This document shows positions 1 through 5,696 of a DNA stretch of 7,588 bases, in pieces. Origin of the DNA: an uncultured cyanobacterium (lineage in GTDB: Bacteria; Cyanobacteriota; Cyanobacteriia; PCC-6307; Cyanobiaceae); assembly GCA_903921295.1 (NCBI GenBank), contig CAIXOZ010000197.1, positions 1-7,588 on the forward strand. The letters run 5' to 3'. The translations under genes were made by a program, and so were the position numbers. Numbering within the stretch: the first letter of the stretch is position 1; the number at the start of each line of letters is the position of its first letter. The notes beneath the pieces are model-generated. The model ran no database searches, was not told where the DNA came from, and saw only the letters and a list, made by a program, of their open reading frames with translations.

Positions 1-870
1 GCCCTGGTGGTGCCCGATTGTTCCTTTGATGGCTGCAGCAGCTGTGGGGTCTGTGGCCCTGAGCTCGGCCACAACGTCGTTGTGCCGCCGCCGCCGATTC
101 CTCCGCAGGCGCCCCAGCGTGCTCCGGCCAGTGACCGGGTGCACCGGCTTCGCTTCGGTTTCAGCAAGACGGGTTCCCTCGCCCTGCTCAGCCATCTCGA
201 TGTGGTGCGGATGCTGGAGCGCGCCCTGCGCCGCAGTGGCCTGCCCGTGAGCTTCACCGGCGGCTTCCATCCCCTTCCCAGGCTGCAGTTGGCCCTGGCC
301 CTGCCTCTTGGGGTGGAAGCCGAGGGCGAATGGCTCGATCTGGAATTTGTGGAGCCGATCGCGCCCGCCGAGGCGTTGGAGCGGCTGCAGGTCCAGTTGC
401 CAGATGGCTTCAGGCTGCTGTCGGTCGCGGCGGTGCCGGTGTCGGGCCCGAGCCTGGCCATGGAGGTGAAGGCTGCTCTCTGGCGGCTTGAGCTGCAGCC
501 GGCCCCCTTCGGCACCGATGGCCTCCCGGAATCCGCCGGCACTCCAGCCATGGCTAGCCCGGGGCACGGGCCTGATCGCACGGCCTGGTCGCAGGCGTTG
601 GCGTCCCTTCTGGCGGCAGACTCCCTGGTGTGGCAGGACACCGACAAGAAAGGTCGGCCCAGGCAGCGGGAGTGTCGGCCGGCTCTGGAAAGTCTGGAGC
701 TGTTGGCCTGGCAGCCCGAGCGGGTGACCCTGCGGCTGCGGGCCACGGTTGATGAGGCTGGCCGCAGTCTTCGGCCTGAGCAACTCCGCCATTGGCTTTC
801 GGATCGGCTGGGCGCACCCCTGAGGCTCGGCGCTCTTTGCCGCGAGGCCCTGCAGCTGCAGTCGTGCTAA
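1..870 (+). CDS. B12-binding/radical SAM protein, C-terminal part with DUF2344 domain (5' truncated)
   Basis: The frame is open from the first base and the real start lies outside the window; 289 residues are visible. Two parts are seen. First comes a cysteine cluster, C-x4-C-x2-C-x2-C at visible residues 7-18 (ending CGVCG), then a proline-rich linker (about 28-36). From about residue 48 to the end there is a DUF2344 domain, opening with HRLRFGFSKTGSLALLSHLD and FTGGFHPLPRLQLALALPLGV. Known of the family: DUF2344 proteins (TIGR03936) are encoded next to, or fused to, TIGR03960 radical SAM proteins with a B12-binding N-terminal domain; the substrate is not established. The cysteine cluster just before DUF2344 indicates the fused form, with the B12 and radical SAM domains upstream of base 1. 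The gene precedes rne on the same strand, as in many bacteria where this family neighbours RNase E/G. The domain call is firm; the fusion is inferred because the radical SAM core is not visible. Confidence 0.85.
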   Translation, partial: ALVVPDCSFDGCSSCGVCGPELGHNVVVPPPPIPPQAPQRAPASDRVHRLRFGFSKTGSLALLSHLDVVRMLERALRRSGLPVSFTGGFHPLPRLQLALALPLGVEAEGEWLDLEFVEPIAPAEALERLQVQLPDGFRLLSVAAVPVSGPSLAMEVKAALWRLELQPAPFGTDGLPESAGTPAMASPGHGPDRTAWSQALASLLAADSLVWQDTDKKGRPRQRECRPALESLELLAWQPERVTLRLRATVDEAGRSLRPEQLRHWLSDRLGAPLRLGALCREALQLQSC

Positions 871-883
871 TGTCCACACAAGA

Positions 884-901
884 CGGCTGAGAAGTCAGCT
901 G
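884..901 (+). other. hairpin just after the radical SAM/DUF2344 stop codon
   Basis: The arms at 884-890 (CGGCTGA) and 895-901 (TCAGCTG) pair over 7 bp with one G-U, around a GAAG loop. The hairpin begins 13 nt after the upstream stop codon. No T-run follows, so it is at best a weak or processed 3' end, or the first structure of the rne leader. An alternative pairing, TGATC 900-904 with GATCA 912-916, overlaps its right arm and would exclude it. Confidence 0.35.
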
Positions 902-1238
902 ATCGTGCCCAGATCATTTCTTGATTCCTGGATCCGATCAGAGCGCTGATGCCGCCAGAGGAGTCTTCAAGAACCCAGTGTCCTGCGAGCCCTCTGAGGC
1001 ATTCGTCCTCGCTCCTGCAGGTGAGCATCGTTGACCAGAGGGTCTGATCCAGCCCTAGGTCACGAGGCTGACGCCGCCGGTGCTGATCGACCGCTCCATC
1101 CCTGCTGAAATCCTTCGGTTCGGATGCCCGTCCACCGCCGCCTCCAGGGCAGCCGCTAACAGAGCCTCCAACGCCGCTGTTTCCGGCCACGTCCGGTTCC
1201 ACTCGATCGTTTCGGTCCGATTCATCTCCCCTGGTGAT

Positions 1239-1266
1239 CAGGACCGGCGATCCGCTCCGGTCCCTG
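1239..1266 (+). other. stem-loop in rne leader
   Basis: GGACCGG (1241-1247) and CCGGTCC (1257-1263) form a perfect 7-bp GC-rich stem with a 9-nt loop. With C1264 bulged, A1240-T1265 and C1239-G1266 extend it to 9 bp. It is the strongest short hairpin in the leader and lies about 300 nt before the rne start codon. It may be an RNA structure or a DNA-binding dyad; the sequence alone does not decide. Confidence 0.4.
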
Positions 1267-1281
1267 TCGGATGCATCAGAA

Positions 1282-1294
1282 CCCTGCGGCAGGG
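1282..1294 (+). other. short hairpin in rne leader
   Basis: CCCTG (1282-1286) pairs with CAGGG (1290-1294) around a CGG loop. It stands 15 nt after the larger stem-loop, so the two could form tandem hairpins in the leader RNA. Confidence 0.3.
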
Positions 1295-1337
1295 CCGATC
1301 CCGCCCTTCGGGTTCCCGCTACGTCCTCCACATGCGC

Positions 1338-1352
1338 GCATCCTTGCGATGC
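1338..1352 (+). other. short hairpin in rne leader, just before an A/U-rich patch
   Basis: GCATC (1338-1342) pairs with GATGC (1348-1352) around CTTGC. Eight bases later begins AATTTTCT (1361-1368), the most A/T-rich patch in this part of the leader. A stem beside single-stranded A/U-rich RNA is the usual form of an RNase E cleavage region; the link to cleavage here is inferred. Confidence 0.3.
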
Positions 1353-1388
1353 AGACGCCGAATTTTCTCCGACCCTGAGCGCTGACTT

Positions 1389-1412
1389 CGTCAACGCCGA
1401 TCCGTCAACGCC
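1389..1412 (+). repeat. direct repeat of CGTCAACGCC, two copies
   Basis: The 10-mer CGTCAACGCC occurs at 1389-1398 and 1403-1412, with copies starting 14 nt apart. The period is not a multiple of three, so it is not a protein repeat. It could be a small protein-binding site or chance; no known cyanobacterial operator is recognised in it. Confidence 0.4.
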
Positions 1413-1553
1413 AACCTTTCAAGGCCAGCCCGTCATTCCCCCGAGCTTCCAGGCGTTCACGACGCCATGCCTGCTCGGTGATGACTCCGCCTCAACGGCT
1501 CACAAGCTTCAGAGGCTGTTCTCCCAATCCCCAGGCAGGACCCGCCAGGGTCC

Positions 1554-1557
1554 AGGA
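1554..1557 (+). promoter_or_regulatory. Shine-Dalgarno supporting the rne start at 1567
   Basis: AGGA lies 9 nt before the ATG at 1567. This, with the family N-terminus starting exactly there, decides the start against the in-frame GTG at 1234, which has no purine-rich site before it. Confidence 0.55.
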
Positions 1558-1566
1558 CTCTCCCTT

Positions 1567-3537
1567 ATGCCCCAGCAGATCGTCATTGCCGAGCAGCTGC
1601 GGATCGCCGCAGTTCTCAACGACGAACGTGTGGATGAACTGGTGGTGGCCCAGGGGCGCTATCAGATCGGTGATGTTTATCTCGGCACCGTTGAGAATGT
1701 GCTGCCGGGCATTGATGCGGCGTTTGTCAATATCGGTGAGAGTGAGAAGAACGGTTTCATTCACATCACTGATCTCGGGCCGTTGCGCCTGAAGAAAGGT
1801 GGAGCCGGCATCACCGAACTGCTGGAGCCGCGCCAGAAGGTGCTGGTGCAGGTGATGAAGGAACCCACCGGAACCAAGGGGCCCCGTCTCACCGGCAACC
1901 TCACCCTGCCCGGTCGTTTCCTGATCCTTCAGCCCCATGGCCAGGGGGTCAACATCTCCAGGCGCATCAACGGTGAATCCGAGCGCAACCGCCTGCGGGC
2001 CCTCGGGGTGCTGATCAAACCCCCCGGGGCTGGCCTGCTCATCCGCACTGAGGCGGAGGGCGTCAGTGAAGAGCTGCTGATCGACGACCTTGAATCCCTG
2101 CTGCGCCAGTGGGAGGCGATCCAGACCGCTGCCGAGACGGCAACTCCGCCGGTGCTGCTCAACCGCGACGAGGATTTCATCCATCGCGTCCTGCGGGATC
2201 TGTACAGCCCTGAGGTGGTCAGGGTGGTCGTCGACGCCGCCGATGCTGTGGACCGGGTCAAGGCCTTCCTCGGTCCTGACCAGACCAACCTGCTCGTGGA
2301 GCATCACAACGAATCCGCGGACCTGCTGGAGCACTACCGGGTCAACGCCGCCATCCGCGATGCCCTCAAGCCCCGGGTCGATCTCCCCTCCGGCGGCTAC
2401 GTGATCATCGAGCCCACGGAGGCTCTGACGGTGATCGATGTCAACTCCGGCTCGTTCACCCGTTCCGCCAATGCCCGCGAAACGGTGCTCTGGACCAACT
2501 GCGAAGCGGCCGTGGAGATCGCTCGCCAGCTGAAGCTCCGCAACATCGGTGGTGTGGTGATCATCGACTTCATCGACATGGAGTCGCGCCGGGATCAGCT
2601 GCAGGTTCTCGAGTCGTTCACGGCCGCGGTCCGCGATGACGCCGCCCGTCCCCAGATCGCCCAGCTCACGGAGCTTGGCCTTGTGGAACTCACCCGCAAG
2701 CGCCAGGGTCAGAACATCTATGAGCTCTTCGGTCGGGCCTGCCCCAGCTGTGGCGGTCTTGGCCATGTGGCGGTGCTTCCAGGCAAGGACACCCTCCAGC
2801 CGCTGGCCACCCTCACCGGTCTGGTGCGCTCGGTGGCCTCGGCACGGGCGGAAGTGCTCAGCCCCGGCGGCTCGGAGGGCTCCTCCCGGCGTCGGCGTGG
2901 TGGTCGTGGCGGCCGTGGTTCCAGCGAGCCTGGCGATGATCTGACGGGAAGTTCAGAGCTCAGCTCTTCCGTTGATGACTCCGGCCGCGCGTCCGATGGC
3001 CTCGCTCTGGCAACCGAAGCGCCGTCGCGGCGCCAGGAACCCGAGCTGGTGGCGGTGCCGATGGATGCCGAACATGAGCTTGTGTATGGCTGGATGGGGC
3101 TGCATCCGGCCCTGCTGCTGGATCAGCCGGCCCAGCCGCTGGAGAACCTGATGGTGCGGGTGATCCGTCCCGGCGAGGACGCGGAGGCGGTTCTGGAGGA
3201 AGCCCGTCAGCAGCTGGCCGCCTCCGGCAGTCGTCGTCGTCGCCGTGGACGCGGTGGCGCCGGCGCTGAGGCCGCGCCGATGGCCCCTCCACTGTCCTCC
3301 GGGGCCGCCCCCGTGGAGATCACCCCCCTGCCGGAGCCCACGGTGTTTGCTCCCGGCCAGGAGCCCCTGTCGATGGTTGTCGGCATGGCCCGCCAGGAGC
3401 CGGAGGATTCCGTGCCGCCGGCGGCAGCCTCTCAGCAGCCCCTTGCTCAGATCCCAACCACGGCCCCTGAACCCGAGCTGGAGGAGGACTCCGGTGAACC
3501 ACGTCGCCGCCGCCGCCGATCCTCCGCCGCCGTCTGA
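1567..3537 (+). CDS. rne: ribonuclease E, compact cyanobacterial type
   Basis: This endoribonuclease cuts single-stranded A/U-rich RNA in mRNA decay and RNA maturation. It has 656 residues, a usual size for cyanobacteria and far shorter than the roughly 1061 of E. coli. Domains in order: an N-terminal RNase H-like region with an inserted S1 domain (about 36-120, with VLPGIDAAFVNIG and GFIHITDLGPL); a 5' sensor and DNase I-like catalytic region with IDVNSG (D291, N293) and IDFIDM (D334, D337) for Mg2+; and a zinc-link CPSC (C392, C395). The noncatalytic tail (about 405-656) has RGG-like arginine clusters at 441-451 and 556-564, a conserved patch near 499-553, and ends RRRRRRSSA (646-654). That nonapeptide is reported as the PNPase-binding site of cyanobacterial RNase E. 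The start at 1567 matches the family N-terminus (MPQQIVIAEQ). The frame stays open upstream to 1087, but that part shows no conservation I recognise. The gene is co-transcribed with overlapping rnhB. Confidence 0.97.
   Translation: MPQQIVIAEQLRIAAVLNDERVDELVVAQGRYQIGDVYLGTVENVLPGIDAAFVNIGESEKNGFIHITDLGPLRLKKGGAGITELLEPRQKVLVQVMKEPTGTKGPRLTGNLTLPGRFLILQPHGQGVNISRRINGESERNRLRALGVLIKPPGAGLLIRTEAEGVSEELLIDDLESLLRQWEAIQTAAETATPPVLLNRDEDFIHRVLRDLYSPEVVRVVVDAADAVDRVKAFLGPDQTNLLVEHHNESADLLEHYRVNAAIRDALKPRVDLPSGGYVIIEPTEALTVIDVNSGSFTRSANARETVLWTNCEAAVEIARQLKLRNIGGVVIIDFIDMESRRDQLQVLESFTAAVRDDAARPQIAQLTELGLVELTRKRQGQNIYELFGRACPSCGGLGHVAVLPGKDTLQPLATLTGLVRSVASARAEVLSPGGSEGSSRRRRGGRGGRGSSEPGDDLTGSSELSSSVDDSGRASDGLALATEAPSRRQEPELVAVPMDAEHELVYGWMGLHPALLLDQPAQPLENLMVRVIRPGEDAEAVLEEARQQLAASGSRRRRRGRGGAGAEAAPMAPPLSSGAAPVEITPLPEPTVFAPGQEPLSMVVGMARQEPEDSVPPAAASQQPLAQIPTTAPEPELEEDSGEPRRRRRRSSAAV
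3482..3487 (+). promoter_or_regulatory. strong Shine-Dalgarno for rnhB inside rne
   Basis: A perfect AGGAGG lies 6 nt before the GTG at 3494, within the last codons of rne. It fixes the rnhB start in preference to the in-frame ATG at 3245 and explains how rnhB is translated from within the rne reading frame. Confidence 0.75.
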
Positions 3538-4195
3538 AGCGACCTGCTGGCAGCACTGGCCCAGTGAGGGGCTGGCTGGAGTCGACGAAGTCGGCCGCGG
3601 GGCCCTGTTCGGCCCTGTGTTCGCGGCCGCGGTTGTGCTTGACCCCCTGGCCCATGGCCCGTTGCAGGCGGCCGGGCTGACCGACAGCAAGAAGCTCACG
3701 GCCCGTCGTCGCCAGGCGCTGGTTCCGCTGATCCGGGCCTCCGCTCTGGCCTGGGGCATCGGCCAGGCCAGTGCCGCCTGCATTGATCACCAGGGCATCC
3801 GCACGGCCACGGAGCGGGCGATGCTGCGGGCCCTGCAGCAATTGATGGTGCCCCCATGCCGTCTTGATGCGCCGCCATCGTTGGTGCTGGTCGATGGGGT
3901 GTTGCCGTTGCGTCTCTGGCCAGGCCCGCAGCGCACCCTGGTGCGTGGCGATCAGCTGTCGCTGGCGATCGCCGCCGCCAGCGTGCTCGCCAAAGAGGAG
4001 CGCGATGCCCTGATCCGGAGGCTGGCGACGCGCTTCCCCGGCTACGGCCTCGATCGCCATGCGGGCTATGGCACCCTCCAGCACAGGCAGGCCCTGGCGA
4101 GTCTCGGGCCGACCCCGTTGCACCGGCTGTCCTTTCTGGCCGGAACAACGCACTCGCGTGCTCAGCCTTCCCGCTCCGCACACCAGCGTTGGTAG
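3494..4195 (+). CDS. rnhB: ribonuclease HII
   Basis: RNase HII cuts RNA in RNA/DNA hybrids and starts removal of single ribonucleotides from DNA. It has 233 residues, close to the family length. The catalytic DEDD set is complete: D31 and E32 in GVDEVGRG, D134 in LVDGV, and D153 in VRGDQ. LTDSKKL, IAAASVLAKEERD and the C-terminal YGLDRHAGYGT block are also typical. The start is GTG 3494, behind a perfect AGGAGG, and overlaps rne by 44 nt in another frame. The first residues (NHVAAAADPPPP) are low in complexity because the same bases encode the arginine tract of RNase E; the enzyme core begins near residue 25. The last 34 nt overlap the convergent DUF1997 gene, so the final dozen residues (SRAQPSRSAHQRW) are probably unconserved. 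rne-rnhB linkage is known in cyanobacteria. Confidence 0.96.
   Translation: MNHVAAAADPPPPSEATCWQHWPSEGLAGVDEVGRGALFGPVFAAAVVLDPLAHGPLQAAGLTDSKKLTARRRQALVPLIRASALAWGIGQASAACIDHQGIRTATERAMLRALQQLMVPPCRLDAPPSLVLVDGVLPLRLWPGPQRTLVRGDQLSLAIAAASVLAKEERDALIRRLATRFPGYGLDRHAGYGTLQHRQALASLGPTPLHRLSFLAGTTHSRAQPSRSAHQRW
4146..4191. other. inverted repeat at the rnhB / DUF1997 convergent overlap
   Basis: CAACGC (4146-4151) and GCGTTG (4186-4191) are perfect 6-bp complements that bracket the minus-strand stop codon. A competing small hairpin, GCAC (4150-4153) with GTGC (4158-4161), shares its left arm. There is no T-run on either strand, so terminator function is only possible. It lies wholly within coding sequence. 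Confidence 0.25.
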
Positions 4196-4701
4196 TCGCC
4201 CAGGAGCTGTTGGCCGACTCTGGTGCGGATGCCGAGCAGGATGCCGGCCAGCAGCGATCGCCCCGTGGCTTCGAGAACCTTGGCGGGAATCATGCGCAGC
4301 AAGGGAGGTTGACTGACCTGAACGGCCAGCTGCGCCTCACCTTCCAGACCCTCGTTGCTCGCGACCAGCCAGGATTCGAGGCTGAGCTGGAAGTGGTCAA
4401 CGATGCCGAGACCCTCCAGGCGGCAGTCGGTCGCCTCGAGATCGATGCGACCGTCTGAGAGCTTCGCCCGCAGATCGACGATGGGCTGAATCTGCAGCTG
4501 GAACACCTGCAGGCGTGTGACCGTGTAGCGGTAATGCCCCGGGCCCAGCCGCTCGAGTTGCTGGAGATCGAGCAGGGCCCCGATGACCCGTTCCTCGTCC
4601 GCCAGATAGGCGGCCAGACGCTCCCCTTCGCCCGCAGTGGTGAGGCAGAGGCTCTGGCGGGCGCTGAAGGCCAGGATCATGGCAGCAGGCCGGCGCGCCA
4701 T
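4162..4701 (-). CDS. DUF1997 family protein
   Basis: This matches the DUF1997 family, found in cyanobacteria and plastid-bearing plants, with no established function. With the start at 4701 it has 179 residues. The recognisable parts are the opening ILAFSARQSLCL, the middle RLQVFQLQIQPIVDLRA, and the end QVSQPPLLRMIPAKVLEATGRSLL followed by GQQLLGDYQRWCA. No signal peptide or membrane span is seen, so it is probably cytosolic. ATG 4701 is preferred because AAGGGAG lies upstream (12 nt from the codon, slightly long). ATG 4680, giving MILAFSARQ, is closer to where the conserved region begins but has no ribosome site. The 3' end overlaps rnhB by 34 nt tail to tail, and the start is divergent from pheA. 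Confidence 0.85.
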   Translation of the reverse strand: MARRPAAMILAFSARQSLCLTTAGEGERLAAYLADEERVIGALLDLQQLERLGPGHYRYTVTRLQVFQLQIQPIVDLRAKLSDGRIDLEATDCRLEGLGIVDHFQLSLESWLVASNEGLEGEAQLAVQVSQPPLLRMIPAKVLEATGRSLLAGILLGIRTRVGQQLLGDYQRWCAEREG

Positions 4702-4738
4702 GATCTTATCGGTCTCCCTTCGCCCGTTTCCCTTCCCG
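4702..4738. promoter_or_regulatory. 37-nt divergent start region between DUF1997 and pheA
   Basis: Only 37 nt separate the two chosen start codons, too little for two non-overlapping promoters, so at least one promoter must lie inside a coding region. On the minus strand TAAGAT (4705-4710) resembles a -10 box. It is so close to ATG 4701 that initiation there would favour the later ATG at 4680. Before pheA the + strand is pyrimidine-rich (TTTCCCTTCCC) with no Shine-Dalgarno. Confidence 0.4.
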
Positions 4739-5644
4739 ATGCGCGTTGCCTTTCTTGGTCCCCATGGCACCTACGGCGAGAAGGCCACCCGTCGGTTCGC
4801 GAGCCTCGAGCGCTGGCAGGGGGCGGAGCTTCTGCCCTGTCCGACGATCCGGGCGGTGGTGGAGTGCTTGGCCGCAGGTCGCTGTGAGGCGGCGGTGGTG
4901 CCTGTGGAGAACTCCGTGGAGGGAGGGGTCACGGCCGCGCTGGATGCCCTCTGGAGCCATCGTGATCTGGCGATCACCAGGGCCCTGGTGCTGCCGATCC
5001 GTCATGCCCTGCTCGGCGAGGGCCCTCTGGAGGCGGTGAGTGAGGTGCTGTCCCATCCCCAGGCCCTGGCCCAGTGCAGCCAGTGGCTGGCAGATCACTG
5101 TTCCGGAGCCTTGCAGTTGCCCACGGCCTCCACCGCCGAAGCGGCGCGGATGGCCCGGGGCAGCCGCTTCCGGGCGGCGATCGCCTCGCTCGAGGCGGCC
5201 CACGAGCAGCAGCTTCCGGTGCTGGCCTTCCCGATCAATGACATCGCGGGCAATTGCACCCGCTTCCTGTTGCTCCAGCGTGGCACCAGGGCCGAAGGCG
5301 GACCGATGGCCAGCCTGGCCTTCTCGCTGCACGCCAATCGTCCTGGGGCCCTGCTGGAGGCCCTGGCGTGCTTCGCCGGGCTTGGCCTGAACATGAGCCG
5401 GATCGAATCGCGGCCATCGAAGCGGGAGCTCGGGGAATACCTGTTCTTCGTGGATCTGGAGCTGGAGGCCCCCCAGGATCTGATCTGGCCGCTGCCTGAA
5501 CCCAGGGTCCACAACGAAAGCCAGAGCAGCAGTCTGGAGAAGGCCCTGCGGGCGCTGGAGCCCCTCTGCGAGCACCTGGCCCTGTTCGGAACCTATCCCC
5601 TGAACGTTCTCGAGGACGAGTCCACAAGCAGCCCAGGGGCCTGA
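4739..5644 (+). CDS. pheA: prephenate dehydratase with ACT domain
   Basis: The enzyme converts prephenate to phenylpyruvate in phenylalanine synthesis, in the cytosol. It is a monofunctional type of 301 residues with no chorismate mutase domain. The catalytic part (1 to about 185) shows VAFLGPHGTYGEKA, VPVENSVEGGVTAALDAL, SHPQALAQC and the active-site NCTRFLLL with T174-R175-F176. The ACT domain (about 191-275) carries both phenylalanine-binding motifs, GALL (203-206) and ESRP (223-226), so feedback inhibition by phenylalanine is expected. ATG 4739 is chosen because MRVAFLGP is the normal family start. There is no Shine-Dalgarno before it. An in-frame ATG at 4700 (13 more residues) and a GTG at 4637 are possible but would add non-family sequence. 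The stop codon lies within an inverted repeat shared with the convergent methyltransferase gene. Confidence 0.96.
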   Translation: MRVAFLGPHGTYGEKATRRFASLERWQGAELLPCPTIRAVVECLAAGRCEAAVVPVENSVEGGVTAALDALWSHRDLAITRALVLPIRHALLGEGPLEAVSEVLSHPQALAQCSQWLADHCSGALQLPTASTAEAARMARGSRFRAAIASLEAAHEQQLPVLAFPINDIAGNCTRFLLLQRGTRAEGGPMASLAFSLHANRPGALLEALACFAGLGLNMSRIESRPSKRELGEYLFFVDLELEAPQDLIWPLPEPRVHNESQSSSLEKALRALEPLCEHLALFGTYPLNVLEDESTSSPGA

Positions 5645-5696
5645 GCGCAACCGCCTGGTGGGTCTCGACGCCGCATCGCCGCGGGCGGCTCAGGTC
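5638..5696. terminator. inverted repeat spanning both stop codons at the pheA / methyltransferase junction
   Basis: CCTGAGC (5640-5646) is the exact complement of GCTCAGG (5688-5694), and G5639-T5695 and G5638-C5696 extend the stem to 9 bp. The pheA stop (TGA 5642-5644) pairs with the complement of the methyltransferase stop (TCA 5690-5692). Inside the loop, GCCG-CGGG-CGGC (5678-5689) can form a small competing hairpin. It sits exactly between convergent genes, so a bidirectional terminator or 3'-end-protecting structure is likely. No T-run is present, so intrinsic termination is unproven. Confidence 0.5.

Larger units (their letters stand above)
871..1566 (+). promoter_or_regulatory. long rne leader / upstream region, 696 nt, no convincing gene
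   Basis: The stretch between the DUF2344 stop and the RNase E start codon holds several short open frames on both strands. All are rich in Ser, Pro, Arg and Gly with no recognisable domain, as expected by chance where GC is high and stops are rare. It contains several hairpins (884-901, 1239-1266, 1282-1294, 1338-1352), a 10-nt direct repeat (1389-1398 and 1403-1412) and a small A/U-rich patch (1361-1368). No sigma70 promoter close to consensus was found, so the transcription start is unknown. Established knowledge: RNase E genes often have long 5' UTRs through which RNase E limits its own mRNA, shown in E. coli and reported for cyanobacteria. That this leader works the same way is inference. 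Confidence 0.55.

Noticed and set aside
1031..1061. A possible sigma70 promoter in the rne leader (TTGACC, then TAGGTC)
   Set aside because: The -10 match is poor and the spacing of 19 nt is long; similar matches arise by chance over 700 nt.
1080..1385. A 101-residue plus-strand open frame in the rne leader
   Set aside because: Composition is Arg/Ser/Ala-rich and unlike a folded protein, with no motif and no Shine-Dalgarno.
867..1394. A 175-residue minus-strand open frame in the rne leader
   Set aside because: It is rich in Gly, Ser, Arg and Asp with no hydrophobic core or domain, and no ribosome site was found before its start. Other frames here are also open by chance.
1492..2766. A 424-residue open frame on the minus strand opposite rne
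   Set aside because: It mirrors the codon pattern of rne, has no recognisable domain, and lies fully within a gene with strong family identity; it is a shadow of high GC content.
2887..3258. CGT/GGT-rich repeats in the rne tail as a DNA repeat
   Set aside because: They encode the Arg/Gly clusters expected in the noncatalytic tail, so they are protein low-complexity sequence rather than a separate element.
3245..3493. In-frame N-terminal extension of RNase HII from ATG 3245
   Set aside because: The extension is Pro/Arg/Ser-rich sequence read out of frame inside rne, and the family core begins later. GTG 3494 has a perfect AGGAGG.
2953..4183. Long minus-strand open frames opposite the rne tail and rnhB
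   Set aside because: Gln/His/Gly/Arg-rich shadows with no domain, opposite genes with complete catalytic motifs.
4706..5650. A 314-residue minus-strand open frame opposite pheA
   Set aside because: No family resemblance; pheA on the + strand has catalytic and ACT motifs along its whole length.
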